From the NCBI GenBank assembly GCA_004335835.1, contig RWJK01001852.1:1-64000 (forward strand): 64,000 nt of DNA. The letters run 5' to 3'. Positions 48,259 through 57,938 of this stretch are shown here, in pieces. The position numbers and the translations under genes are program-made. Source of the DNA: Scenedesmus sp. ARA3. Taxonomy: Eukaryota; Chlorophyta; Chlorophyceae; Sphaeropleales; Scenedesmaceae. The notes beneath the pieces are model-generated. The model saw nothing but the letters and a program-made list of their open reading frames with translations, did no database searches and was not told the DNA's origin. Position 1 is the first letter of the stretch. The number at the start of each line of letters is the position of its first letter.

Positions 48259-51200
48259 GCGGCGGCGGAAGCGGCGGTGGCGGTGGCGGCCGGCCGGCGC
48301 ATGCGCTCAGGCAGTACATTCCTGTACGTGCTCTCCTGGGCAGGGCAGTTCACCACCAAGCCCGGCGGCAGCTGCAGCTTCGTCCCGGAACCGTACAGCG
48401 TGCAAACCTCGTAGCCAGAGTCCCTGTTGAACTAGTGGATCGTAGCGCACCGCAGCTTCTGGCCGGCTCTACCTACGACCTTTCCCTGAGACGTGAAATC
48501 CGCGGCAGCACAGCGAACGTACCCAACCATGCCGCCGACATACCACATGGAGTCGACGGAGTGGTATGCAAAAGTACGATCGGCTATGGCAAGCGTCTCG
48601 GTGCTGTTGACGAGGCTGAGTTCGTACGCCATGCGGCTGACTTGGCTGCTGAAGGTGCCGACGATGTAGTCGCACATCGAGAGGTACATGACGTCGTCGT
48701 AGATGCCGACAAAGCCGTCACTGGTGTAGCGCGCAGACACTGAGCCTGCATGCAGCGCAGTGCAAGTTACGGCCAGCACAAAAGGAAGTGGGTCAGCAGC
48801 CGTCAGTGGTTGTGCAGGTGCGCCACGCGCTTGGGCCAGGTGTCAAGCGGCATTGCCGGCATTGTGGTGAAATCTGCTAGTGCGTGTTACCAAGAGCTGA
48901 CACATGCAGCAATGCTTACTTGTTTCGAGGCCCCTGTCATGTGTGATGATGTGGATGTGTTTGTACTTTTCTCGTATCTCCTGCGCCACCGATGGCTCAT
49001 CTGAGGCCAAGTAGACGCTGCACTCAGAATGCTGCTGCTTGTCAGCACTGGCACCGCCACTGGCCTGAACACCACCACCAGCAGCAGCAGTAGCAGCACC
49101 TGCAGAAATGCCAGCTGCTGCTGTCGTTGCGGGTTGATGAAAAAGCTGCTGCAGCTGCTGCTCCTGCTGCTGCTGGTCCTCCTGCAGCTGCAGCGCACGC
49201 TGCTGCCAGCCACTAGACAGCCGCAGGTCACACAGGTACTCCACGTGCCGCATGTACTCCTCAACCTGATGCAGCTTTGCCTCTGCTGCCAGCTTGTCTG
49301 TCCTGCGGATGTGCACGCCTATTATTGGCGCTACCCATGCGTTGGCTGCCTTGAATGCGGCGTGGCGCTGCGGTGAGGCTGCTGAGGGGGTAGCTCACTA
49401 ACACACCAACCCACCTGTTGCAGCAGCGGCAGCAGCAGCAAACAGGCAGTCAACAGGCGGCAGGCGGCAGTGAGGTGGCCAAGTGGCGCAGCAGGTGGCT
49501 CATCAAGGCCCGACCCACCTGTAGCAGCGGCAGCAAGCCGCAGCAAACAGGCAATGAGGACGTAAATTGCTACTAAGGGTCCAACGGGCCAGGGTCAGGG
49601 CGTCAGTGCTTTGCCCCAGCCAGCTGGATCTGTCTGACAAGCTCTCTATGAGTCGTTGATTCGGCGAAGTCGAGCATAGTTGCTCTCCAGAACACCTGCC
49701 TGCTGTGTTTTCCTGGATGATCACACAGACTGATGGAAGCAGACGTGTGCACAGCATGCCAAAAGCGTGCAGCCATCATTCACTGCACTAAGACGGGCTT
49801 CCCTAACCTGCAGCTGTCCCTAAATGAGTCTCCAACCTGTCCCTAAATGAGTCCCCAAGTCGTTTCTAAACGCTGTATGGGGATCACTTAGGGACTGGTT
49901 AGTGACATGAAATAGGGATATTGTTCCGTCCCTAGTACTGCACCAACTCCGCACTGGCCAAGTTGGTTGATGGTACAGGTCGGCGGGCTGCAAGGCTGAA
50001 AACGAGCATGTTTTTCAACAACACGCACACGTTGTTCTGACATTGCAGCCTCCTGGTCACCCCTCGGCACCGCCACACACAAACTCACCAGATTTCAGGC
50101 CGTGCTGTGAGAAGCTGCACTGCATCGTGCACATCTGGCGGCATTGCCGGCGGGTCAAACTCTGACGCCCCGCATTCGATGATGTTGACCATCAGCATCT
50201 CTGCATCTGCATGCTGTTTAGGGTTTTGATAGTTAAAGCTCAGCAGGCTGGTAGGGTTTATGTCTGAGGAGCTGCAGCTGCTGATAGGCTGCAGGGTGTC
50301 ATCCCACCCAGTGGGGGTCCTGATGTAGTTTGAGGGGTAGACCTGCGCAGTAGCAGCACAAGGCAAGGGCAATGCACGGCCCTTTGTTCGGTTTGGAAAT
50401 CATTGGATAGCCATCCAGGCATGACTGCGGTGTCGTCCTGCAATGCAGATGTGGGGGGATATCCGGATCTGCTGAGGGAGCGGGCTGATGACGATGACAA
50501 GATCTAGAGCACACCTACAGCATCAACACTGCAAAAGCAACTGGCGCTGCATTGCCCTGCTGCTGCTGCTGCTGCTGCTGCTCCTGCTTCTGCTGCACGC
50601 GTGCAGCTCAGCCTGCACTCACATCCAACACCATTGTGCGCTCCAGCGCCACTGCCACAGTGAAGCAGTGCACCACACATGCATAAGCAAGAGCTGCTGC
50701 TGCTGCTGCCGCCACCGCTGCGTGTGCATCACCACCCCCACTCACATCCACCACCATCGTCCTGTTGAGCGCAACTGCAATCGTGAAGCAGTGCACCACG
50801 TGGTGCAGCTGGCAGCCAAATCCACAATTCTTGCCCAGCTGGCAGTACACCTTTTTTGCTGCGCTGCAGTTGGCGGGGTGCTGCAGGTCATTCAAGGCCT
50901 GGAAGACAGCGCCAGTCACCTCCCTGCGCAGCCAAGCCTGTTTCAACCGGGCGGAATGCAGCAGACATCCATAAAAAAGCGGTGGGGTAGTTGGTTTGTG
51001 AGAGATGCAGGCTTAAAAATGCACCACGTGGTGCAGCTGGCAGCCAAAGCTGCAGTTCTTGCCCAGCTGGCAGTACACCTTCTTGGCTGCACTGCAGTTG
51101 GCGGGGTGCTGCAGCTCGTGCAGGGCTTTGAAGGCAGCGCCAGTCACCTCCCTGCGCAGCCAAGCCTGTTTCAACCTGGCGGAATGCAGCAGACATCCAC

Positions 51201-52785
51201 ACAAAGCGGTGGCGTAGTTGGTTTGTGAGAGATGCAGGCTTAGTAATGCACCACGTGGTGCAGCTGGCAGCCAAAGCTGCAGTTCTTGCCCAGCTGGCAG
51301 TACACCATTTTTGCTGCACTGCAGTCAGCGGGGTGCTGCAAGTCAATCAAGGCCTGGTAGACAGCTCCAGTCACCTCCCTGCGCAGCCAAGCCTGTTTCA
51401 ACCGGGCGGAATGCAGCAGACATCCACAAAAAGCGGTGGCAGAGTTGGTTTGTGAGAGATGCAGGCCTTGAAATGCACCACGTGGTGTAGCTGGGGTTTA
51501 GGGTTTAGTACCCCTAACGCCACGTAACCCCTAACGCCACAAACACAGCAGCTGCAGCCTGCATTCAGTGACGTATACGTGTATAAGAACGAAATTTCAT
51601 GTGCCACACACCCATCTGGCTGGCAAAGCATTGAACAGCGGGTCCTATCAGATGCTCTTCCATTGCCTGGGGTGTGCCAATGAATGCGCATTGATGGTGC
51701 GCCATGCAGTTGTTGATACGTCACTGCGCACCTGTGTTGCCTGCGGCCCGGTGGCGTTGCTGATGCGAGCCAGCGCCTCAGTCATCTGCAAGTCAAGCCC
51801 TGCTGTGGCCTGGTCCTCCACATCCTGCAACACCACACCCAACCAAACACCAATCAGAGATTGGTCTCAGATCCAAACAGCGAGATGCGCACACCCAAGG
51901 CAGTCACCTGAGCAATGCTGCACAAACAGCTGCAGTGCCACTCGTGCTGCAGTACTGCAGCAGACACTGCTACCAGCACACCACCTGTCACTGCCAGCGG
52001 CAGCAGAAACCAACGAGACAGGTCAGACAGCGGCGACACAATGTGGTCCAGCTGTATGTATAAGAACGAATTCTACACATCCGCTGAGTCCTCACGGACT
52101 GCATTGGATGCGAATCATGCAAGCAAAGCTGCGCCAGAAGACCTCTCGTTCTAAGTCTCCTGACCATCTGCGTATGTGCCGCAGCGCGCTCCTGCCGAAC
52201 GCAGCACATCACTGTAACCAGCGCAGCATCTCACCTTGGTCAGGCGCTGGTAGCGCATCTTGTCCAGCGTATGCTTCAGCTGCTGCATGCTCCGAAGTCC
52301 TGCAGGAAGCACACAGCACACAGCACACAGCACACAGCACACAGCACACAGCACACAGCACACAGCACACAACACACAGCATACAGCACACAGCACACAG
52401 CACACAGCATACATCACACATCACACAGCACACATCAGGCCGTTGACATCATCAGGGGCGGCAGCTGCTGTGGAATTATAGATTTGCAAATCTATCAGCA
52501 ATTGCTGTGCATCTGGTGTAAGACATGTGTTGACTAGAAAACAGCCACAGCTAGCTACGCCTGCAACTAATATGAAACGGCTGCGTTGCTCGGCAGCAGT
52601 GCCTACAAAGATGTGTTGCGCTTACCGTGCTCAAAGTCTGAACCCCAAAACGTCTCCCAAGTCAAGTATCGTTCAGGCTGCTGTTTCGGCTGCTGCTGAG
52701 GCTCCTGCAGTGAGAGCTCCTGCTTGCTGTAAAGCCACTGGTGGCGTCTGGTGCTGCCATCCAGCCGTGGTTTGCTGCCTGCCAT
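48144..52785 (-). CDS. FUT8: FUT8-like alpha-1,6-fucosyltransferase (GT23 family), membrane-anchored
   Basis: Exons supported: 52785-52626, 52299-52235, 52051-51908, 51824-51732, 50937-50746, 50342-50089, then 49367-48920, 48745-48523 and 48423-48144; phases agree except between 50089 and 49367. FUT8 landmarks occur in order: LQHPANCSAAK, CGFGCQLHHVVHCF, TPTGWDDTLQPISSC, LLTARPEIW, GVHIRRTDK (donor-sugar site), VYLASDEPS, TFSSQVSRMAYE and HSVDSMWYVGG. A single hydrophobic helix (near residues 85-105) suggests a type II Golgi anchor with an unusually long cytosolic head. FUT8 adds core fucose to N-glycans. The piece after PEIW, expected to start with WWVG, is present near 49427 or 49530 but does not join in frame with the RRTDK exon; a missed exon or a one-base shift is possible. 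The C terminus is a polyalanine tail encoded by the triplet repeat at 48206-48256; no SH3 domain is seen. Confidence 0.8.
48206..48256 (-). repeat. Triplet repeat coding a polyalanine tail
   Basis: About 17 CAG triplets (plus strand) read as GCT in the fucosyltransferase frame and give the Ala run near its end. Here the same repeat type that precedes acceptors elsewhere is coding. Confidence 0.9.
49814..49932. repeat. Small inverted-repeat element, MITE-like
   Basis: GTCCCTAAATGAGTCCCC (49839-49856) is complementary with few mismatches to GGGGATCACTTAGGGAC (49879-49895). A further direct copy lies at 49815-49832 and related TCCCTA pieces flank it. It sits in a fucosyltransferase intron. Confidence 0.6.
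50618..50690 (-). repeat. Donor-side copy of fucosyltransferase exon 5
   Basis: Repeats VVHCF.VAVAL.RTMV.D codons and the GATGTGAGT donor, 123 bases downstream of the intact junction. Confidence 0.92.
51019..51490 (-). repeat. Two acceptor-side copies of fucosyltransferase exon 5, period about 228
   Basis: Copies 51019-51246 and 51247-51474 repeat acceptor, the codons from AWLRREVTG to GCQLHHVVH, and upstream intron. The intact exon unit starts at 50792. A fourth partial unit begins near 51475 and breaks at a TTTAGGG motif. Both copies keep Cys and His codons in frame. Confidence 0.95.
51490..51507. repeat. Short interstitial telomere-like (TTTAGGG) motif
   Basis: GGGTTTAGGGTTTAG, about two units of the TTTAGGG type found at many algal and plant telomeres, stands exactly at the edge of the exon 5 array. 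Confidence 0.7.
52306..52433. repeat. Tandem repeat, unit 7 bases (ACAGCAC)
   Basis: About 17 units with few changes, right before the acceptor of fucosyltransferase exon 2. Confidence 0.95.
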
Positions 52786-54362
52786 GTGACTGCGCCCCTA
52801 GGGTAGATTTACCACAACCTTTTGATGCGAAGTTGTGAATTCGATCTGTGACATCATCATGCTTGGCATCACCACAGCACACAACAGCACTCCACACACG
52901 CTCAGCAGCAGAATCGCCCAGTGGCTTGGCATCCTGAATGTAGACTGCTGCACGTTTTTAATTTACTATGTCTATTTAATAGTTTTATGGTTTGTAGTGG
53001 GTGCCTCGTGCCCTGTCTAGTGGGCGAGCCTGCCACACAGGCGGTGGGCTCGCCCTGTGTGTTGATGGTGCGAGGCAGAGAAACTCGGTCGTTTTGTGCA
53101 TTTCCACTGTTATTAATCAATGTTTGAGACACACTCGAGCCGTTTGCGATGTCTGGCGATGGTGCACTGACCGAAGCAGGCCTTGCTGGGAACCCTGGAC
53201 AGTCGACACTAAATCTCGCACGCAGCTACATAGCTACTGAGACAGTCAAAGTCAGATTCACGTTATTTATTCAGCTTTAATTTTGTCTTCAAATGAACCT
53301 GCCTCTAAGGGGGAGAGGGGTGAGCTCAATTCCGCCTCAAATCACGCCGTGGGGCAAAACTGACGTCGCGAGGCACACCGAACTCTTTCTGTGAACTCAG
53401 ATATGCTGAGATTTGTAAGAATTAGAGAGTAGGGGCAGTGAACTCACAGAAGGCCATGTGGCTGGATGCGCGCGCGCATGCCGTTTGTCAGGCCCCGACA
53501 TCTTGAGGGTGCGCCCACGTTACTATTACCTTAATGATCCTGCAGCTGTGCGCTAGGCACACTACACTGCAAATGCCCAAAAGAAACGCTTAGGGAGAAA
53601 GGGCTGCGCTGCAGCCTAAGGGTGGGCCCCGAGGGGGCCCAGTTAGTTTGAATGCTAAAACCTGCTGCCCCTGCTGCACAGAGCAGACCCGCTACACTCG
53701 TGACAACTGTACTTTCTCTACCGTGTGACCTATGAGAAAGTAAGGTTTACTATTATCTTACCAGATGCGACAGTATAGAATTGGTACAACGTGCAAGCGA
53801 CAGCATTGCTGCGTCTAATCATCACACACAAAATACAGCTTCAGTGTGCGCTGAACTCACGCAGGCACGAACATCAGTGTGCACCCAACCCTCGTGCACA
53901 CAACCAACCATTTATGACATGTCAATGGCATGATGTGCTGCATGGAACTGGCTCTGTAGGTCGCTGGGCAGATCGTGTGTTTGCCGAGCATCTGCTGCTG
54001 ATGTACTTTGTGTTTTGTGAACATCTCGTTACATAAGCAGCAATCAAAAGCCCCAACTGCAGCAGCTGCAAGGCGCACTGGCGCGCTGCAGCATAACAGG
54101 GTGTAGAGGGGCAACACAACAGAAATACCAGGCAGCTGGCAGCAGGTGCTGCAGCCGGAGCTTATCCCAAACAAGGTTGGAGTGTACACTCCAACACAGC
54201 TGCTGCTGCTACTGCAGATGCTACTCAGGCAATCCAGTGTGCACGCCGCACGGGTGGCACGCCAAGCTGCGGCTCTGTCATGGTTAAATGTGACCACGGG
54301 CTCCGCTGTGGCGCGGTCAAACATGAGCACTTGCTCACGAGCTGATAACGCTTGCAACAAAT
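52786..54362. other. Intergenic DNA without repeats of the CTG type
   Basis: No exon recognised. Composition differs from the rest of the window, with few CAG/CTG triplets. It holds an imperfect hairpin (53002-53077) and perhaps the 3' end of the lumen-protein gene, for which TTACA at 54029-54033 (TGTAA on the sense strand) is a possible poly(A) signal. Confidence 0.5.
53002..53077. repeat. Imperfect hairpin with two stems
   Basis: Inner stem GGGCGAGCC (53022-53030) with GGCTCGCCC (53047-53055) is perfect. An outer stem TGCCTCG (53002-53008) with CGAGGCA (53071-53077) encloses it. It could be a structured RNA or a transposon end. Confidence 0.6.
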
Positions 54363-54479
54363 TCAAGGCAGCATGGCGCCACCAGTGCAGAGGCCCATTG
54401 CTAATGCTGCCTCCTCCTCTGCCCGCTCCTTTTCTTTGGTTAGCAGCGCCCGCAGCTTGCGCTCCAGGTCAAGCTGCAG

Positions 54480-54527
<48 letters not shown>

Positions 54528-55302
54528 AGCCAGCAGCAGCATGTGAGTCCGGGCATGGTAATGAGGTGACAAGGTATCTCCAAACTCCCTTCTCAGGTCT
54601 GCACTGCTGGTCAACCCAATGTGAAACGCTGAGCCCGGCCAGCTGTGCCCTGTTCACCGCTGCGCCCTCTACAACATATTTCATACACCCGCGTTAATGC
54701 AAAGCTTCTGCAATTGTACCGACTCAACGATACTAATGCTTCTGGCTGCTCCAAACATTCCTGTAACAACAACAGCGCCATGAGTTGCCCATGTCTCACA
54801 GCATAGCACACGTAACAAGAACACATCATAGATAACATAAAGCATGTTATATAACATGCCGCGTGCCGCGCACCTCCTCCTGCAGCACCAGCAGCGTCTG
54901 CTCCTTGTCCAGCAGCTCCTGCTCCTTCTGCAGCAGCGCCAGCTCCTTCTCCGCCAGCTCAGCACGGATCTGCGTGACAACACGACAATATAACATAACA
55001 CATTCGGTTACGTTGCACAAGTCAGCATGGACTTGCAGGAACTCAGCACCGTGCAGCCTGTCATTATCTTGTCGCTACCATAACTACTACTACGGTAACA
55101 CGACACTGAGCCGTATGCAGGAGGGAACCGAAGTACTTTGCAACGGCAGGAGCAGACCAGGATGATGCACACCAGGGCAGGCAGTTCCATTGAAGTGCAG
55201 GCAGACTGCTGCCAGCTGGCGCCGGCAGCACTGCACGCAAGAGCCCTAGGGCTTGCTGCAAACACCCTTCACCAAACACACCAACACATAAGCAGCCACT
55301 TA

Positions 55303-55335
<33 letters not shown>

Positions 55336-55541
55336 GGGTGCTCAATTCAAGCAATATGTTTGAACTTGGTCAAACCTGGTCAAACCCTTGAGAGCTCACC
55401 TCCTCCAGCTCCCTGATGCGCCCCTTCCTCATGCGCCTGCGTGCTCTCCGCTTGTCATCCTCATCCTGCAGCAGCTGCTTCGCTGCATCATCAGTCAACT
55501 GCACGCTCTCCTTGGTGATCGGCTGCTGCTGCTGCTGCTGC

Positions 55542-55574
<33 letters not shown>

Positions 55575-56398
55575 ACATCTGTGCCATCTGCTGTGCCACT
55601 GCTGTCACCAGCTGCTGCAGCGGGTGGCTGCTGTATCTGCTCTGGTTGCTGCTGCAATTCTAGGTCAGGCGGTGTGTCCGGCTGCTGCTGCGGCTGCTGC
55701 GGGTCTGTAAAAGGTTGAACATCAGATGAAGTAGGCTGCTCTGGTTGCTGTGCTGCTTGTTGCCCGTCCTGAGCAGGCTGCTGCTGCTGCTGCAGTACGT
55801 TGCTGAAAGGGTTTGGTAGCAGGTCTTGCGCAGAGGCTGCCTGTGACAGACTCAAAGCACCTGCAAGCAACAGGTAGACAGAAAACTTGTCCTTCACAGA
55901 TAACGTTGCATTTCTGCTTACGTGCTTGCTGCTGATTCTCCCTGATCACATGGTCAGCAGCAGCTACTGCTGCTACTGCTGGTGTGGAATCTCACCTGCA
56001 CCGGCGCCAAACAGCAGCAAGGCTCGCCTGCTGGTCAACTGCCTCTGATCGTGTTCAATTCCACATCTGCAGAGTACTACAGCGCAGCGGCTTCGCCGTT
56101 GATGTGGGTGCTGGCTGCAGTGGCCCACTATCACGCTGCTTCGTCCCAGCAACACCTGCTGCATCTAGCCAAAACAATCCAATTAAACGCAACAATAATA
56201 TGGGTTGCAGGTCAATTTTGATGTGCATGCATCACTAGAGATTCGCGTGCAATTCAACGTTGTTGATCAGCTCAATAAAAAGGACCAACTAAAATCTTAG
56301 CTTCATCTATATAAACAGTGACACCTGCATTGCCACCGTCTGCTGTGATCGCTGGCACTGCACGGTGCAGTACCACCAGGGTTGTGCGAGTGCTGCAT
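54363..56398 (-). CDS. Predicted thylakoid-lumen (Tat-type signal) coiled-coil protein
   Basis: Predicted 270 residues from five exons: 56398-56325, 56066-55996, 55860-55400, 54969-54874, 54473-54363. All phases agree and the start is a true ATG. Residues 35-60 read SRRALLLFGAGAGALSLSQA then ASAQ: a twin arginine, a hydrophobic stretch and an AxA cleavage site, as in lumenal targeting after a short transit peptide. The mature part is Gln/Pro-rich with a polyglutamine run, then a long Lys/Arg/Glu-rich coiled coil (RIRELEE, AELAEKELALLQKEQELL, LERKLRALLTKEKERAEEE). I do not recognise a family. A lumenal structural role is only an inference from targeting; a secreted protein is an alternative. 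Confidence 0.7.
54481..54525 (-). repeat. (CTG)n tract before the last exon of the lumen-protein gene
   Basis: A (CAG)n run on the plus strand; on the sense strand (CTG)n leads into GCTGCAG, the acceptor at 54474. Confidence 0.92.
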
Positions 56399-57189
56399 CG
56401 CACAGCTTGCCACCTGGACAGCATCTCTAAGAGCAGTGTACAGCTGTAAAGGCTCGCCTAGTTTGGCAAATGCGATGCAGGGAGGTTGCACAGTATGTCC
56501 AGCCTGCACAGTTGGCTGGACTAGGGCTTGCTCTGGCTGGCCAGCCTGCCGAGAACAGCCAGGCACACGGTTTGACAGTATGATTGGAAAGAAACCGCGC
56601 AGATCGTCTCCACTTCATGTCAACGGCAGAAGGTCCACAGCTGCTGGGCACAGCACCATCACATTGACAGGTTCATCGTGCAGCCAGCCCACCCGATGGC
56701 ACTGTAAAATGACGAAGCACTGTGGTACTGCTGGCCACGTAATCATGTGCGCCTATGAAGCATCTCAACGGCACGCAAAGCACAGGCGTTACCACTTGAC
56801 GGAACGGAGGTGCACACCAATGCCTGCTAGGCACGCCTTTCGGCAGCATCGCATGAGCAAGCCGCGGCAGAACACATGTGCCAACTGGCTGCAGCCTGAA
56901 GCCGCATCATACGCTGCACAACGCAACATCTGCTACATCCCGCCTCTCAGGAAGCCCAACCCGTCATTCTCCTGCCACTGCTGCAGCCAGCTGCTGCAGC
57001 TGTCTTCAAGTCAAACATCAGTCAAATTTTGGTCAAACTTCAGTTTGTAGGCTTGGGGCCCAGCAGGTCTGCCAGCGTCTTGCCCTACCCCTCAACCTTG
57101 GGAACTTCAACGCCCAGCACCTTCTTCAGCCAGCCGCTACAGCTGCCTTCCAGTCAAAACTCAGTCAAACTCCAGTCAAACTTCAGTCA
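56399..57189. other. Upstream region of the lumen-protein gene with degenerate duplications
   Basis: No firm exon. 57009-57085 duplicates 57163-57236 (GTCAAACTTCAGT-type motifs, then CAGCAGGTCTGCCAGCGTCT), i.e. a copy of the end of the frame that stops at 57194. Confidence 0.55.
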
Positions 57190-57193
57190 AACT

Positions 57194-57664
57194 TCAGTTC
57201 GTAGGTTTCGGACCCAGCAGGTCTGCCAGCGTCTTGCCCTGGTCCTCAATAAAATGCTTAAGGCAAAGCCGTAATGACCCTAACTTGCGCGTACGCGTGT
57301 GTGTGTTCTGTGGCGCACAGCCTGTGCGGCATGTGCACAGGCGATCTGTAGACCATTTGCTGGTTGCGGAGCGGGTCAAGTGGGGATGTGCGGGGCAATG
57401 AAGGGTACAGTCGTGGTATATGGCAATGAATGTGTCGTGAGTCGGGTGCTGACGAGGCTTGTGAAGTTCGGCAAAGGATGGAATTAGACCAGTGTTGATG
57501 TGTTGTGCGATGATGATCAGGTTGTGGGCAAATGCATTGTATAGGGGTGTTGCACGTTGGTGGTGGTGACATTGTAGGACGGTCGTGCACATCCAACCCA
57601 AAAAACAACAAAGTGCGGGCAGCGTTACTAATATGCATGTGGTGCATAAAGTGCTGGACTGCAC
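57194..57664 (-). CDS. Unassigned ORF, possible gene end
   Basis: An open frame of about 156 codons without ATG at its head ends in KHFIEDQGKTLADLLGPKPTN. That ending looks like real protein and is duplicated at 57040-57085 (GKTLADLLGPKPTN retained) beyond the stop codon, as seen at the ends of genuine genes here. The preceding 100 residues (rich in His, Thr, Pro, Cys) lack a motif and may be intron or mobile-element DNA. It may be the terminal exon of a host gene next to, or broken by, the Helitron. Confidence 0.35.
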   Translation of the reverse strand: MQSSTLCTTCILVTLPALCCFLGWMCTTVLQCHHHQRATPLYNAFAHNLIIIAQHINTGLIPSFAELHKPRQHPTHDTFIAIYHDCTLHCPAHPHLTRSATSKWSTDRLCTCRTGCAPQNTHTRTRKLGSLRLCLKHFIEDQGKTLADLLGPKPTN

Positions 57665-57938
57665 GTTGGTGGTATTCCGTGTGGAATCATCTCCTAGAGG
57701 TCTGTCGTTATAGATGTTTTTTTAGAGGTCGCTACGTCGTATTGGTAACGCTGTCTGATTAAGCAAGGCCTCATCATTTGAGGACGGTGTCCGGTATACG
57801 GTAGACAGCAAACAATTAAAATGCAATTCCAGGTGGAATCAACACAAGGGACGCCATATTATATGGTATAATACCTCTCTCAGATGTTACAGGTTCTTCT
57901 CATCACACGTGCTGCAGCAGCAGTAAGCTGATTGTTAA
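57665..57938. other. Flank downstream of the Helitron helicase frame
   Basis: AT-richer DNA, no exon. Probably contains the Helitron 3' end on the minus strand; a convincing CTRR end with hairpin could not be fixed. Two near-palindromic TTCC..GGAA motifs occur at 57673-57688 and 57825-57840. Confidence 0.45.

Noticed and set aside
52021..52039. Start of the fucosyltransferase at the membrane segment
   Set aside because: The apparent start is GTG; upstream exons from ATG 52785 join in phase and give an N-terminal coil.
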